Shown: positions 51,971 to 60,693 of the stretch, piece by piece | Numbering within the stretch: position 1 is the stretch's first letter | Layout: the number at the start of each line of letters is the position of its first letter | DNA from: Poriferisodalis sp965215815 | GTDB lineage: Bacteria > Actinomycetota > Acidimicrobiia > Acidimicrobiales > Poriferisodalaceae | Reading direction: 5' to 3' | Assembly (NCBI RefSeq): GCF_965215815.1 | Contig: NZ_CBDCEO010000012.1 | Location: forward strand, 310,001-374,000 | Length of the DNA: 64,000 nt | Notes under the pieces: model-generated | Database searches by the model: none | Seen by the model: only the letters and a program-made list of their open reading frames with translations | Told to the model about the DNA's origin: nothing | Translations under genes and position numbers: made by a program

Positions 51971-52876
51971 TCAGTAGGAGACCGGGGTTGTCCAGCGGGG
52001 ATCGTCGTGGGCGTCCCAGTAGGCCTGCCGAAGCTGAGTCGTGATCGACCCCGGGTGTCCATCGCCGAGCGGTCGGCCGTCGATCAACGTGACCGGCATG
52101 ACGCCGCCGGCAGTGCTGGTCATGAACGCTTCGTCGGCTCGGCTGGCGTCGCCGACCGGGATCGGTGCGACATGGGTGGGCAGCCCCAGCTCGGCAGCCA
52201 GCTCGAGGATCGTCCGGCGGGTGATGCCTTCGAGCACACCAGCGTCGGGTGTGTACAACTCGCCATCCGAAACCAGGAAGATGTTGAACCCGGGCCCTTC
52301 TGTGAGGTTCCCCTCCAGGTCGGGAAGCACGACCACGCTGCCGCCCCGCTCGCGGGCCTCGAACGCGCCGCGGGTCAGGTCGCCCCAATGGAAGTTCTTG
52401 ACCGTCGGGTCAATGGAGGCCTCGGGAATGCGCACCGTGTCCCGGGCGATGACCAGGTGTGACCCGGCCTCCTGCTTGTCGGGCTCGACGATCCATACAT
52501 AGGGAATCGCATAGGCGTAGAACTGGTTCCGGAAGGTCCAAGGATTGCGGCTCTCACGGCCGGGCCAGCCTCTCGTCGCGATCATGTCGACGTAGGACTC
52601 CCGCAGCCCCGACCGTCGAACGCACTCATGCAGGATCTGCCCGATCTGCTCTCGGTCGACGTCCAGGTTCAAGTGGAGATGCTTCATGCTGCGTTCGAAC
52701 CGGTCCAGATGCTCGTCCAGGCGGAAGAACTTCCCGTCCCACACCGCAACGACGTCGTAGGTGACATCCGACCGGCTGAATCCGACGTCGAGCAGCGGGA
52801 TCTTGGCGTCGCCGATCGGGACGAACTCACCCTGGATCCAGGCGCAGCCCCGGCTGTAAGGGTTGTCGTCGGTCAT
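51971..52876 (-). CDS. Class IV (fold-type IV PLP) aminotransferase
   Basis: A 301-residue PLP enzyme of the branched-chain/D-amino-acid/(R)-amine transaminase group. IPLLDVGFSRSDVTYDVVAV is the N-terminal domain junction. The PLP lysine lies in DPTVKNFHWGDLTRGAFEAR. LTEGPGFNIFLVSDGELYTP and AFMTSTAGGVMPVTLIDGRP form the cofactor phosphate pocket. The VKNFHWGDL and TSTAGGVMPV wording is closest to (R)-selective amine transaminases, though this is from memory. It lies 20 nt downstream of the Sec redoxin gene on the same strand and converges with the isomerase-like gene. Confidence 0.87.
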   Translation of the reverse strand: MTDDNPYSRGCAWIQGEFVPIGDAKIPLLDVGFSRSDVTYDVVAVWDGKFFRLDEHLDRFERSMKHLHLNLDVDREQIGQILHECVRRSGLRESYVDMIATRGWPGRESRNPWTFRNQFYAYAIPYVWIVEPDKQEAGSHLVIARDTVRIPEASIDPTVKNFHWGDLTRGAFEARERGGSVVVLPDLEGNLTEGPGFNIFLVSDGELYTPDAGVLEGITRRTILELAAELGLPTHVAPIPVGDASRADEAFMTSTAGGVMPVTLIDGRPLGDGHPGSITTQLRQAYWDAHDDPRWTTPVSY

Positions 52877-52896
52877 CGAAGGCTCCGTTTGCTGGG

Positions 52897-54072
52897 TTAC
52901 TCGTCGTCGGCGCTGGACGCCGCGACGGCGCGGCGATCGATCAGTCTCTGGAAGTGCTGTGCGCCGTTCATGGCCGGCACCCGGCCCACGCCCGGTCCCA
53001 TGTCGCCCAGCACCGGGAAGCCCGCATCCACGCGGAAGCTGAACGGCATCGATTCGGGCCCGAAGCACTCGAAGTCGTTGCAGGCCTGCCAGCGAACCCG
53101 GCCGCTGATCATGACGTAGCGGCCCTGGTCGTCCTTGTGCATCTGCCGTGCGTTCTGGGTGACGGGGAGCCGCAGCACCACGTCCCCCTCGTAGGTCTGC
53201 AGCGTTTCGCCGGATCCGGCGAGCGTCAGGGGCGAGGTCGGCGGCCCCAGCGGCTCGTAGGAGAGGATCCCGTCGATGTCGTCGAGTTCGATCGCTGCGG
53301 CCACCAGCCCGTCGGGAACGGGATCGCTGTAGAGATGCTGACCCTCGGGCACCCGGAAGGTGGCGACGATGTGGCGAGTGACGCCCATCGGCAGCCGATC
53401 TCCGTTGATGGTCACTTCCGCTGAAACCTTGTCGACGGGCCGCTGCGCGGCCGCGACCGCAAACTCCTGACCGAGCGCGGCCGCGAGCATTTGCTCGGGA
53501 CCGGAGCGCACGGCGAAGTTGTGTTCGAAGAACTTGGCGACGATTGTCCCGTCAGCGTCGATGACGTACGCGCCGGGGAACGGGAGGCCGTACCACGGAT
53601 GATCGTCTGGCGGGATGAGCGTGTTGAGGATCCCGAACGACGTGATTACCTCACTGTTGGGGTCCGACAGCATGGTGAAGGTTGTGTCGTGGGCCGTGGT
53701 GTAGTCGGCGAGCGCATCAGGCTCGTCGTAGCTCAGCGCATATAGGCGAACGCCCGCCTCGCGGTAGGTGTCCATGCCTCGTTCCAGCTCGACCAGCTGG
53801 GTGCGGCATGGCGGTCACCACACAGCCGACCGATAGAACACGACCACCGCCGGCTGGCCAGCCCGGTCGGCGTGCACGTCGACCAGCCGACCCGACTGGT
53901 CGGTCGCGACGATGTCGGGCAACCGGGTTCCAACCTGGGGTCCGGTCGGGAAGTCTCCTAACGGGATACGGCGGCTCCCGTTGCCAGGCGGCTCCGGCAT
54001 GTTGAAGCCCTCGGCGTCCTCGAAGTACGGACCATTCGACGGGCCGCCTCTGGTGTCAACCGTGATTTCCAT
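52897..54072 (-). CDS. Redoxin-DsbD-alpha fusion selenoprotein, W-U-P-P-C, with in-frame TGA
   Basis: Two same-frame segments are separated by a single TGA (53817-53815). Read through they give 391 residues. The junction is VVVFYRSAVW-U-PPCRTQLVEL, so TGA occupies the peroxidatic cysteine position (residue 86) of an AhpC/TSA-redoxin domain that continues with YREAGVRLYALSYDEPDALA and ends near FAVRSGPEQMLAAALGQEF. Residues ~190-391 resemble the DsbD N-terminal (alpha) domain: GRVRWQACNDFECFGPESMP has the family's cysteine pair. No signal peptide is visible. The protein could couple thiol-disulfide exchange to peroxide reduction. A two-tier hairpin with loop GGUCG follows the TGA. ATG 54072 follows GGGAG. 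Confidence 0.8.
53772..53811 (-). promoter_or_regulatory. SECIS-like hairpin of the redoxin-DsbD-alpha selenoprotein
   Basis: On the mRNA strand the lower stem CCAUGCC pairs with GGCAUGG (7 bp). After an internal loop (GCAC/AACGA) the upper stem CCAGCU pairs with AGCUGG (6 bp) around the apical loop GGUCG. Twenty nt separate the TGA from the loop. Stem length, spacing and GGU loop match bacterial SECIS elements closely. Confidence 0.75.
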
Positions 54073-54304
54073 CACACGCTCCCATCGTCTGCCGTGAAGT
54101 GCTGTTCTGCGGCGTTGATCATTGCACGCTCGTTGTCCGCGTTTCCCGGTACGAGCGCCCCAACAGGACCGAGCTGGTCCCTGCCAGGAGCGCTTGGCCA
54201 CGCGCTCGGCAACAGATTTCTTCAGTCAAGCGGCCAGCCGGGCGCCAAACCCGCTGTCCGGGAGCGCCGCGCTCGCCGTAGGGGCGGGGAGCTACGTTGC
54301 TGCC

Positions 54305-56554
54305 GTGGCTACATCAGGATTCAGCGGTCGGCGTGAAGACGAGCCGCTGCTGCGCGGCCAGAGCACCTACATCGACGGACTCGATGTCCCCGAGCTGGCT
54401 GGCGCGGCGCACGCCACCTTCGTGCGCTCGGCTGAAGCCCATGCGCGGCTCGATTCGGTCGATGTGCAGGAGGCTCGCGAGGCCGACGGGGTGATCGCGG
54501 TCTACCTCGGGCCCGAGGTAGACGGCTGGCCATTTCCGCCCCGGCTGCCCTCGATGAACCGCGACCTGTGGCGACCGCTCATGGCCAATGACACCGTGCG
54601 TTTCGTCGGCGAGCCCATCGCCCTGGTCATCGCCGAGACGCGTGCAGCGGCGGTGGACGCAGCCGAGCTGGTCGTCGTCGACTACGAACCGCTGCCCGCG
54701 GTCGTCGACCTTGATGCCAGCCTCGGTGGTGAGACTCTGCTGCATGAGCACGCCGGGACGAATGTCGCCCTCGCCTGGGAGCTTGACCCCGTCCCCGAAG
54801 AGGTGTGGGCTGGCTGCGACGTGACGGTGGAGTTCGACCTGGCGCACCCGCGGCTGGGACCGCACCCAATCGAACCGCTCGCCGGCGCGTCGTCGTGGGG
54901 TCCCGACGGTCGCTGTACGGCCTGGGTCTGCTCCCAACGACCGGCGGGGGCCAAGCACGTCATCGAGACTTTGCTCGGCCTCGAACCCGGAACGGTGAGG
55001 GCCATCTCGCCTGACGTCGGAGGCGGATTCGGCGCCAAAGGGGGATGGGGCTGCTACCCCGAAGACGTGGCCGTCGCCTGGGCGGCACGCGAGCTCGGGC
55101 GGCCCATTCGCTGGGCACAGACCCGCTCGGAAGCGTCGTTGGCGATGGGCCACGGACGAGCCTCGTGCCATCGAATCCGCATCGGCGGCAATCGCGACGG
55201 CACGATCGTGGCCTATTCAGTGGATGCATTGCAGGACAGCGGTGCGTACCCGGCCATGGGCACCAACGTCACCACCAACCTGCGCAACAGCGGAACTGGT
55301 GTCTACGACATCGCACACGCAACGCTGCGAGGCACCTCGGTGGTGACCAACACGACACCAACCGTTGCGTTCCGAGGCGCCGGCCGGCCTGAGGCCGCCT
55401 GTTCGATCGAGCGGGCGGTCGACCGATTCGCCCGTGCGATCGGCCGCGACCCGCTCGAGGTGCGCATGGCCAACCTCGTGGCGGCCGACCGCTTCCCGTA
55501 CCGGACAGCTGTAGGAGCCACCTACGACAGCGGGAACTATCCCGAAGCGCTGCGAAGGGCCGTGGCCGAAGCGGACTACGACGGGCTGCGCGCTGAGCAG
55601 GTCGAGCGACTCGCCGGCGGCGACAGCGCCATGCGCCTTGGCGTCGGCGTGAGCTGCACCGTCGAGATCACCGGTGGCGGCGAGGGGGAGCGAGCGACGG
55701 CCCGACTCGAACGGGACGGTCGCGTCGACGTCGTGGTCGGAACCTCGCCGCATGGTCAAGGCCACGAGACGACCTTTGCTCCGATTGTCGCCGCCCAGCT
55801 CGGCCTCGATATCGACCTCATCACCATCTCGCACGACGACACGGACAGGTCGCCAATCGGCGGGGGAACGATCGGGTCTCGTTCGGCGCAGCTCGGCGGT
55901 TCGGCCGCCCACGGCGCGGCCGTCGACCTTGTTGCGGCGGCTCGTGAGCGTGCAGCCGAGCTCCTCGAGGCCGACCCCGACGATGTCACGTTCGACAGCG
56001 GCCGCGGGCTGTTTCACGTGGTGGGGACCCCGGCCCTTTCCCTCGGCTGGGCCGACCTGGGAGAACTCAGCGTCGACCACCACTTCAGAACCGAAGGCGG
56101 AGCGGGATCCTTTTCGTTCGGGGCATGCGTGGCGGCGGTGGAGGTGGACACCGCAACCGGGGAGGTGCACGTGCGCCGCCTGGTGAGCGTCGACGACGCC
56201 GGCGTCATCCTGCAGCCGGTCCTGGCTCATGGGCAGGTGCACGGCGGCTTGGCGCTGGCTGTGGGCGCTGCGCTGTACGAGGAGATGTTCTACGACGACG
56301 AGGCGATCCCCATGACCGTCGGCCTCGCCGACTACGCACTGCCGTCCGCTGCGGAGCTTCCCTTCTTCGAGTGCTACGAGACCGAGACGCCATCGCCACT
56401 CAACCCCCTCGGCGTCAAAGGCATCGGCGAGTCCGGGACCGTTGTTGCCACTCCCGCGATCCACAGCGCCGTGCTCGATGCCCTGGAGCCCTACGGCGTC
56501 GAGCACCTGGATCTCCCGCTGACTCCCGAGAAGATCTGGCGCTCACTGCAGTGA
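54305..56554 (+). CDS. Molybdenum hydroxylase large subunit (xanthine dehydrogenase/CoxL family)
   Basis: A 749-residue Mo-cofactor subunit. FSGRREDEPLLRGQSTYIDG is the usual N terminus. DVGGGFGAKGGWGCYPEDVA is the molybdopterin-contact loop, TVAFRGAGRPEAACSIERAV the substrate-site Arg loop, and NPLGVKGIGESGTVVATPAI the catalytic glutamate. CoxL's characteristic selenylated-cysteine loop is absent, so this is not a form I CO dehydrogenase. The FAD and 2Fe-2S subunits that normally accompany it are not in the window. GTG 54305 is 6 nt after TACGTT, a leaderless start; the longer frame upstream is noise. Confidence 0.88.
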   Translation: MATSGFSGRREDEPLLRGQSTYIDGLDVPELAGAAHATFVRSAEAHARLDSVDVQEAREADGVIAVYLGPEVDGWPFPPRLPSMNRDLWRPLMANDTVRFVGEPIALVIAETRAAAVDAAELVVVDYEPLPAVVDLDASLGGETLLHEHAGTNVALAWELDPVPEEVWAGCDVTVEFDLAHPRLGPHPIEPLAGASSWGPDGRCTAWVCSQRPAGAKHVIETLLGLEPGTVRAISPDVGGGFGAKGGWGCYPEDVAVAWAARELGRPIRWAQTRSEASLAMGHGRASCHRIRIGGNRDGTIVAYSVDALQDSGAYPAMGTNVTTNLRNSGTGVYDIAHATLRGTSVVTNTTPTVAFRGAGRPEAACSIERAVDRFARAIGRDPLEVRMANLVAADRFPYRTAVGATYDSGNYPEALRRAVAEADYDGLRAEQVERLAGGDSAMRLGVGVSCTVEITGGGEGERATARLERDGRVDVVVGTSPHGQGHETTFAPIVAAQLGLDIDLITISHDDTDRSPIGGGTIGSRSAQLGGSAAHGAAVDLVAAARERAAELLEADPDDVTFDSGRGLFHVVGTPALSLGWADLGELSVDHHFRTEGGAGSFSFGACVAAVEVDTATGEVHVRRLVSVDDAGVILQPVLAHGQVHGGLALAVGAALYEEMFYDDEAIPMTVGLADYALPSAAELPFFECYETETPSPLNPLGVKGIGESGTVVATPAIHSAVLDALEPYGVEHLDLPLTPEKIWRSLQ

Positions 56555-56608
56555 TCCGTTCGAGGTTGGCTTATCCCCCCGAGCCGCATCATGGGTCAAG
56601 GGAAGCTG

Positions 56609-56650
56609 CTCGCGAATGCATATATAAACGCGAGATTCTGTTGATACGAT
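56609..56650 (+). promoter_or_regulatory. Promoter and operator of the AbiE-like pair
   Basis: CTCGCG (56609-56614) and CGCGAG (56629-56634) form a perfect inverted repeat with a 14-bp AT-rich spacer in the -35 region. -10 TACGAT (56645-56650) stands 6 nt before the ATG, so the transcript is leaderless. The repeat is a likely binding site for the regulator encoded downstream. Confidence 0.6.
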
Positions 56651-56656
56651 TAATCC

Positions 56657-57400
56657 ATGGCCGCCCAGCTCCGCTCGGTGCAGTTCTCGCTGAGGATCGG
56701 TCAACAGGATCTCGACCGGATCCGCGAGGCCGCACTTGTCTCCGGCGAGACAATTGCGCGCTTCGTCCGTGAGGCGGCCCGTGAGCGGTGCATGGCTGTG
56801 GAGGCACGACAGCCGGACGACGTCGGAGCTTCGTGTGCCGAGTCACCGGACCAGCTCAGCCGAGTCGAGCGCTTGGTGCTCGCTGCGGTGACGTCGTCCG
56901 CCAGTCTCCGCAGCGTTGCGGACGTTGCCAGGGCCGCAAGGGTGTCGTGGTCAGCGGCGCGCCACGCGCTGAACACGCTGTCCGCACGCGGCACGGTGAG
57001 AATTCGTGCCTCGGAGCGGGGCCGCCGCAGTGGCGTACGTGAGGTCAGTGTCTGGGAGCCTGCGGTTGCCTCCCCAGATTTCGAGCAGCTGCTTGCTCAG
57101 GCCACAGGTGTACGGCTGCCTCCGCCATCGCCGACGCAGGTGCATTCGGGACCCTTGCCGTGCCAATTCTGGTCGCTGTTCTGGAACCACCCAGATCCGT
57201 CGTCGCTGCGGCTACCGGACGACGAGGCCTACGTCGCCAACCGGCTGCTCAATGGCCCGTCGGCCGGCGGCGCGCTGTGGGCGTCAGTGCACATTTCCAT
57301 CGATGCGCTCCGAAACTGCTTGAGGCTGAGATCGACCCAGCCCACGACGCGTGCACTCATAGAGAACACCCTGGCACATCGCTGTCCCGCGTCGCAATGA
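56657..57400 (+). CDS. AbiEi-like antitoxin/regulator
   Basis: A 247-residue DNA-binding protein. Residues ~8-50 look like a ribbon-helix-helix segment (VQFSLRIGQQDLDRIREAAL). Residues ~70-125 form a winged helix (ERLVLAAVTSSASLRSVADV, SWSAARHALNTLSARGTV). The rest (CQFWSLFWNHPDPSSLRLPD onwards) is the C-terminal domain. The stop overlaps the ATG of a nucleotidyltransferase gene (ATGA). That gene order matches type IV AbiE toxin-antitoxin and related systems, in which the first protein represses the operon. Sequence similarity to classical AbiEi is weak, so the name rests on context. Confidence 0.65.
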   Translation: MAAQLRSVQFSLRIGQQDLDRIREAALVSGETIARFVREAARERCMAVEARQPDDVGASCAESPDQLSRVERLVLAAVTSSASLRSVADVARAARVSWSAARHALNTLSARGTVRIRASERGRRSGVREVSVWEPAVASPDFEQLLAQATGVRLPPPSPTQVHSGPLPCQFWSLFWNHPDPSSLRLPDDEAYVANRLLNGPSAGGALWASVHISIDALRNCLRLRSTQPTTRALIENTLAHRCPASQ

Positions 57401-58107
57401 ATCCGCGCGACGAGGAACGCAGTGGCGAGGAACCCGGCGGCGACACCCTCGAGAACTGGTCCGATGTGCTCGATCCGCAGACCCGCGCTTGTTGGCCGAT
57501 AGTTGCTGCGGCCTCGCCGCCGTCGGGCGTTCTGATGGGCGGAACAGCGTTGGCTGTGCATCTGCGGCACCGGCGCAGCCGAGACCTCGATGTCTTCGTG
57601 CATGAAACGTTCGAACCAGAGGCGGTCCTGGACGACCTGCGAACCGCGGCAGAGGTCTCGGCTATGGCACTTGCAGACGGCACGCTCAACTGCGAGGTGG
57701 ACGGTGTGAAAGTGCAGTTCCTGCATGCGCGTGATCAGAGACAGATCGATCCGCCGGTGCTCATCGAGGAATTGGCCGTTGGATCGGTTCGCGACATCGC
57801 AGCAACCAAGTACAAGGTGATCGGCGATCGAGGTGAGCTCCGGGACTATTTCGACCTCATGCGCATCGACGCTGATGCCGGCATTGGTCCGCAAATGGGG
57901 CTGCGTCTGTACGCCGAGCGGTACGGAGTCGATCTGGAGCACGTGAGCGTGGCGCACATTGTGAAGGCACTCGGCTCTTTCGACGACGTGGCCGACGACC
58001 CATGGCTTGCAGAGGCAGCGCCGGAGGCGAGCTTCACGACAGTCTCGTCCTACTGGCACCAGCGCCAACCGGAACTGGCTGCCTGGCTGGCCACCGCCTT
58101 TGATTGA
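57397..58107 (+). CDS. AbiEii-like nucleotidyltransferase toxin
   Basis: A 236-residue nucleotidyltransferase of the AbiEii/MenT superfamily. The N-terminal active site reads VLMGGTALAVHLRHRRSRDL then DVF, the G-G-x-A...R-x-S-x-D-L-D pattern, with the third acid in LNCEVDGVKVQFLHAR. AATKYKVIGDRGELRDYFDL is the conserved C-terminal K-x-x-A/R-x-K-D-x-x-D motif region. Such toxins add nucleotides to tRNA or other targets and are used in phage defence or stress. ATG 57397 overlaps the regulator stop. Confidence 0.85.
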   Translation: MNPRDEERSGEEPGGDTLENWSDVLDPQTRACWPIVAAASPPSGVLMGGTALAVHLRHRRSRDLDVFVHETFEPEAVLDDLRTAAEVSAMALADGTLNCEVDGVKVQFLHARDQRQIDPPVLIEELAVGSVRDIAATKYKVIGDRGELRDYFDLMRIDADAGIGPQMGLRLYAERYGVDLEHVSVAHIVKALGSFDDVADDPWLAEAAPEASFTTVSSYWHQRQPELAAWLATAFD

Positions 58108-58224
58108 CCGGACGGCCGAGCGCCATGCTGAGCGCACCAGCGCGATTGTCCGCATTCTGGACCTCGACACCGACTCGGCTTGGCGAGCGCCGCCGACGGG
58201 TCGAGACAACGGCAATCGTCGCTG

Positions 58225-59328
58225 TCACCGGCCGAGGAGTTGTCTCGCTTCCTCGACGACGCTGTTGACGACGTCGCCTGCGCCCGGCAAGTCGTGGAGC
58301 AAGTCGAACCCGGCGCCGGCATAGAGCGGCTGCATCTGGTCGTCATCGGCCGCCACCGCGGCCCGCTGGAGGTCGGCACGTGCCGCTGCCTGCAGCAGGC
58401 CAGGCAGCGGCATTCCGCCATGTTCTGCCCAGTGACTGGTGAACTCCGATCTCAGGACCCGGGCCCACTGGCCGGTGAATCCGTCGGTGAGCACGGTCGT
58501 GCCGCGTCCCGAAATGAGGCGGTCCTTCCAGAGCTGGCTGGCCTGTGATTCTGTAGTGGCCACGAATCGGGTGCCCATGAGCACGCCCGCAGCGCCGAGC
58601 ATCGTGGCCGCCGCAAGGCCGCGCCCGTCGACGATGCCGCCGGCTGCCACCACGGGAACTCGGTCGTCGATCGCCTCGACAACCTGGGGGATCAGGGTGA
58701 ACGTCCCGGTGCCGACGGCCTCCGCAGCGGGGAGCTTGCGGCCGTGGCTGCGGTGCCCGCCTGCTTCGAGACCTTGCGCGATCACCACGTCGCTGCCCTG
58801 CGCGACGGCGCTTGTGGCGTCTGCTTCCGTCGCGACCATGGTCACGACCCGAGTGCCGGCCTCGTGGAACCGGTCGACCAGTTCGGGTTCTGGAATGCCG
58901 AGGCCCGCAGAGAACACGGGAATGCGTTCCTCGATCATCACTTCGAGCGCTGCGTCGACAAGATCGGGCATGGGCCGCGGGGCTTCGAGTGTTGCCGGCA
59001 GGTCGAAGCGGGGGCGGAGTTCGTTGAGAACGCTCTGCACCGAGCGAACCAGGTCAGAGTGCTCCATGACGTCAGGCGGCGTCCGAACGTCGTCGTGGAG
59101 CCAGATGTTGACGCCGAACGGCCGCTCCGTGAGCTGTCGCACCTTGCTGATCGCCGAACGCACGGCGTCGGGCCGAAGGTTGAGCGCGGCAAGAATCCCG
59201 AGTCCGCCGGCGTTGCTCACCGCCGCGACCAGCTCAGGACCGGCCACACCACCCATGCCTGACTGCAGGACGGGGGCCGTGACACCGATGACGGCTTCGA
59301 GCCGTGCGGGATCCCCAGGAGTCAGAAT
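58225..59328 (-). CDS. Nitronate monooxygenase
   Basis: A TIM-barrel FMN enzyme of the nitronate monooxygenase/2-nitropropane dioxygenase family. It has QSGMGGVAGPELVAAVSNAG, ERPFGVNIWL, GSDVVIAQGLEAGGHRSHG, VPVVAAGGIVDGRGLAAATM and GAAGVLMGTRFVATTES. From the ATG at 59256 it would be 343 residues, but the preceding in-frame residues (PARLEAVIGVTAPVLQSG) fit the family's first strand. The minus strand has TAGGGT at 59340-59335 and then, after 6 nt, an ATT codon at 59328. A leaderless AUU start would give 367 residues, which is the usual length. I give 59328 but regard 59256 as the fallback. Confidence 0.82.
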   Translation of the reverse strand: MLTPGDPARLEAVIGVTAPVLQSGMGGVAGPELVAAVSNAGGLGILAALNLRPDAVRSAISKVRQLTERPFGVNIWLHDDVRTPPDVMEHSDLVRSVQSVLNELRPRFDLPATLEAPRPMPDLVDAALEVMIEERIPVFSAGLGIPEPELVDRFHEAGTRVVTMVATEADATSAVAQGSDVVIAQGLEAGGHRSHGRKLPAAEAVGTGTFTLIPQVVEAIDDRVPVVAAGGIVDGRGLAAATMLGAAGVLMGTRFVATTESQASQLWKDRLISGRGTTVLTDGFTGQWARVLRSEFTSHWAEHGGMPLPGLLQAAARADLQRAAVAADDDQMQPLYAGAGFDLLHDLPGAGDVVNSVVEEARQLLGR

Positions 59329-59395
59329 TCCCGCACCCTAGGTGGGTCAGCGTTGGTCCCCATCGGGCTCCGGCGCCGGGGAGAAAGTGCGGCTG

Positions 59396-60607
59396 TCAGT
59401 CAGTATCGGCGCCGAGGCGAGGCGTGAATGCTGTCTTGGGGGTGCCGCCGCCCTTCAGCGCGGCCGTGGCGCGCTCATTGGCCAGGATCTTCGCCAGGAT
59501 GGCCTTGCCCGCCCGGTCGAAGTACCCCCGGTTCTTGATCACGAACTCGTTCGACTCCTGCATCGATGTGAGCTGCCCGCGCACCGCCGGGATGACGTGG
59601 CGAGCTACCAGATCCCAGCTGCGAAACATGGATTCGGGTTCTGCCCAGTCATTGACGAAGCCCATCATCACGCCGAACCCGCCGGTGATCTCCTGCATTC
59701 GCAGGATGTTCTCGACAAGGTCGTCCGGCGTGCCGATCACGCCCGCGGCGGTGTCAGGGTTGGCGTAGAAGTCGATGGCCTCCGCAGTGGACGCCAGCGG
59801 TTCGAGGCCCGGACGCTGCAGCGTGTCGACGTTGTATTCGTTGTGCCACCGCAGCAGTCCGTGCTCGACATCTCGATGGGCTTGCTCACGGGTGGGCGCC
59901 ACATGGAAGTTGAACATCACCCGCCAGTTGGCCCGGTCCACAACTTGGTCGTGCTTCTGAGCGGCTTCTTCGGCGAAGCTCCACTGCAGCGGCAGCGATG
60001 CCAGACCGTCGGTAGACATCGACCCGATCGACAGCACGCCCATGCCGTACTTGCCCGCAAGGGTCATTCCCGACGGGCTGATCATCGACGCCGTCGTCAT
60101 CGGTATCTCGTGCTGGTACGGCAGGATCTGCAGCTTGGCGTCGTACATCGAGAACCAGTCGCACTCGTAGGTGAAGCGCTCTCCGCCTGCGAGCAGCCGC
60201 TTGATGACCGGGATGGCTTCGTCCTGGCGGTCACGCAGCAGCATGGGATCGATGCCGAGGGTGTGGGCATCCGAGGGCAGCGCGCCCGGTCCGGTGCCGA
60301 GCATGGCCCGCCCGAAGCTCATCTGGTCGAGTTGGACGATGCGTTGGGCGACGTTGAAGGGGTGGTGGTAGGGGATCGAGGTGACGCCCGTGCCCAGCTT
60401 GATGCGGCTGGTGCGCATGGCGGCACCGGCCAGGAACATCTCGGGCGAGCCGATCGTCTCCCAGCCGGTCGAGTGGTGCTCGCCGCACCAGAACTCGTCG
60501 TAGCCCAGCCGGTCGAGGTGGGTGACGAGGTCCAGGTCTCGCTGCAGCTGCAGCGCAGGACTCTCCCCGGGAAGATGATGGGGGGCCAGGAACGCGGCGA
60601 ATTTCAC
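59396..60607 (-). CDS. LLM-class flavin monooxygenase (limonene/alkanal monooxygenase-like)
   Basis: A 403-residue luciferase-like enzyme: MKFAAFLAPHHLPGESPALQ, YDEFWCGEHHSTGWETIGSP, GTGVTSIPYHHPFNVAQRIV, RAMLGTGPGALPSDAHTLGI, and a C-terminal GVIGTPDDLVENILRMQEIT. The F-W-C/V-G-E-H-H-S and G-T-G-V-x-S-x-P-Y-H-H-P-F-x-V-A-x-R motifs are typical of limonene-monooxygenase-like members, which use FMNH2. A terpene substrate would fit the linalool dehydratase/isomerase-like gene in the same window, but this is only an inference. Confidence 0.88.
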   Translation of the reverse strand: MKFAAFLAPHHLPGESPALQLQRDLDLVTHLDRLGYDEFWCGEHHSTGWETIGSPEMFLAGAAMRTSRIKLGTGVTSIPYHHPFNVAQRIVQLDQMSFGRAMLGTGPGALPSDAHTLGIDPMLLRDRQDEAIPVIKRLLAGGERFTYECDWFSMYDAKLQILPYQHEIPMTTASMISPSGMTLAGKYGMGVLSIGSMSTDGLASLPLQWSFAEEAAQKHDQVVDRANWRVMFNFHVAPTREQAHRDVEHGLLRWHNEYNVDTLQRPGLEPLASTAEAIDFYANPDTAAGVIGTPDDLVENILRMQEITGGFGVMMGFVNDWAEPESMFRSWDLVARHVIPAVRGQLTSMQESNEFVIKNRGYFDRAGKAILAKILANERATAALKGGGTPKTAFTPRLGADTD

Positions 60608-60693
60608 CCTCGGGACACTACCGAAGCGCTGCGGCGCCGGAACGAGCGATCATGGCTGTATCGCTGGCTGATGCTGCGCCCGCTGCTCGCCGC

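Noticed and set aside
10427..54072. Genome-wide reassignment of TGA to Cys or Trp as the explanation for the interrupted genes.
   Set aside because: Many genes here stop at TGA directly before or overlapping the next start (for example 9179-9181 and 22898-22900), and reading through them gives no homology.
54073..54304. Open frames on both strands in the divergent region upstream of the molybdenum hydroxylase, one beginning MLFCGVDHCTLVV.
   Set aside because: Arg/Pro-rich composition typical of GC-rich noise, no family resemblance; I see only promoter sequence for the two divergent genes.
54305..56554. Form I carbon monoxide dehydrogenase (CoxL).
   Set aside because: The characteristic Cys-containing active-site loop of form I CoxL is not present and no CoxM/CoxS genes are adjacent.
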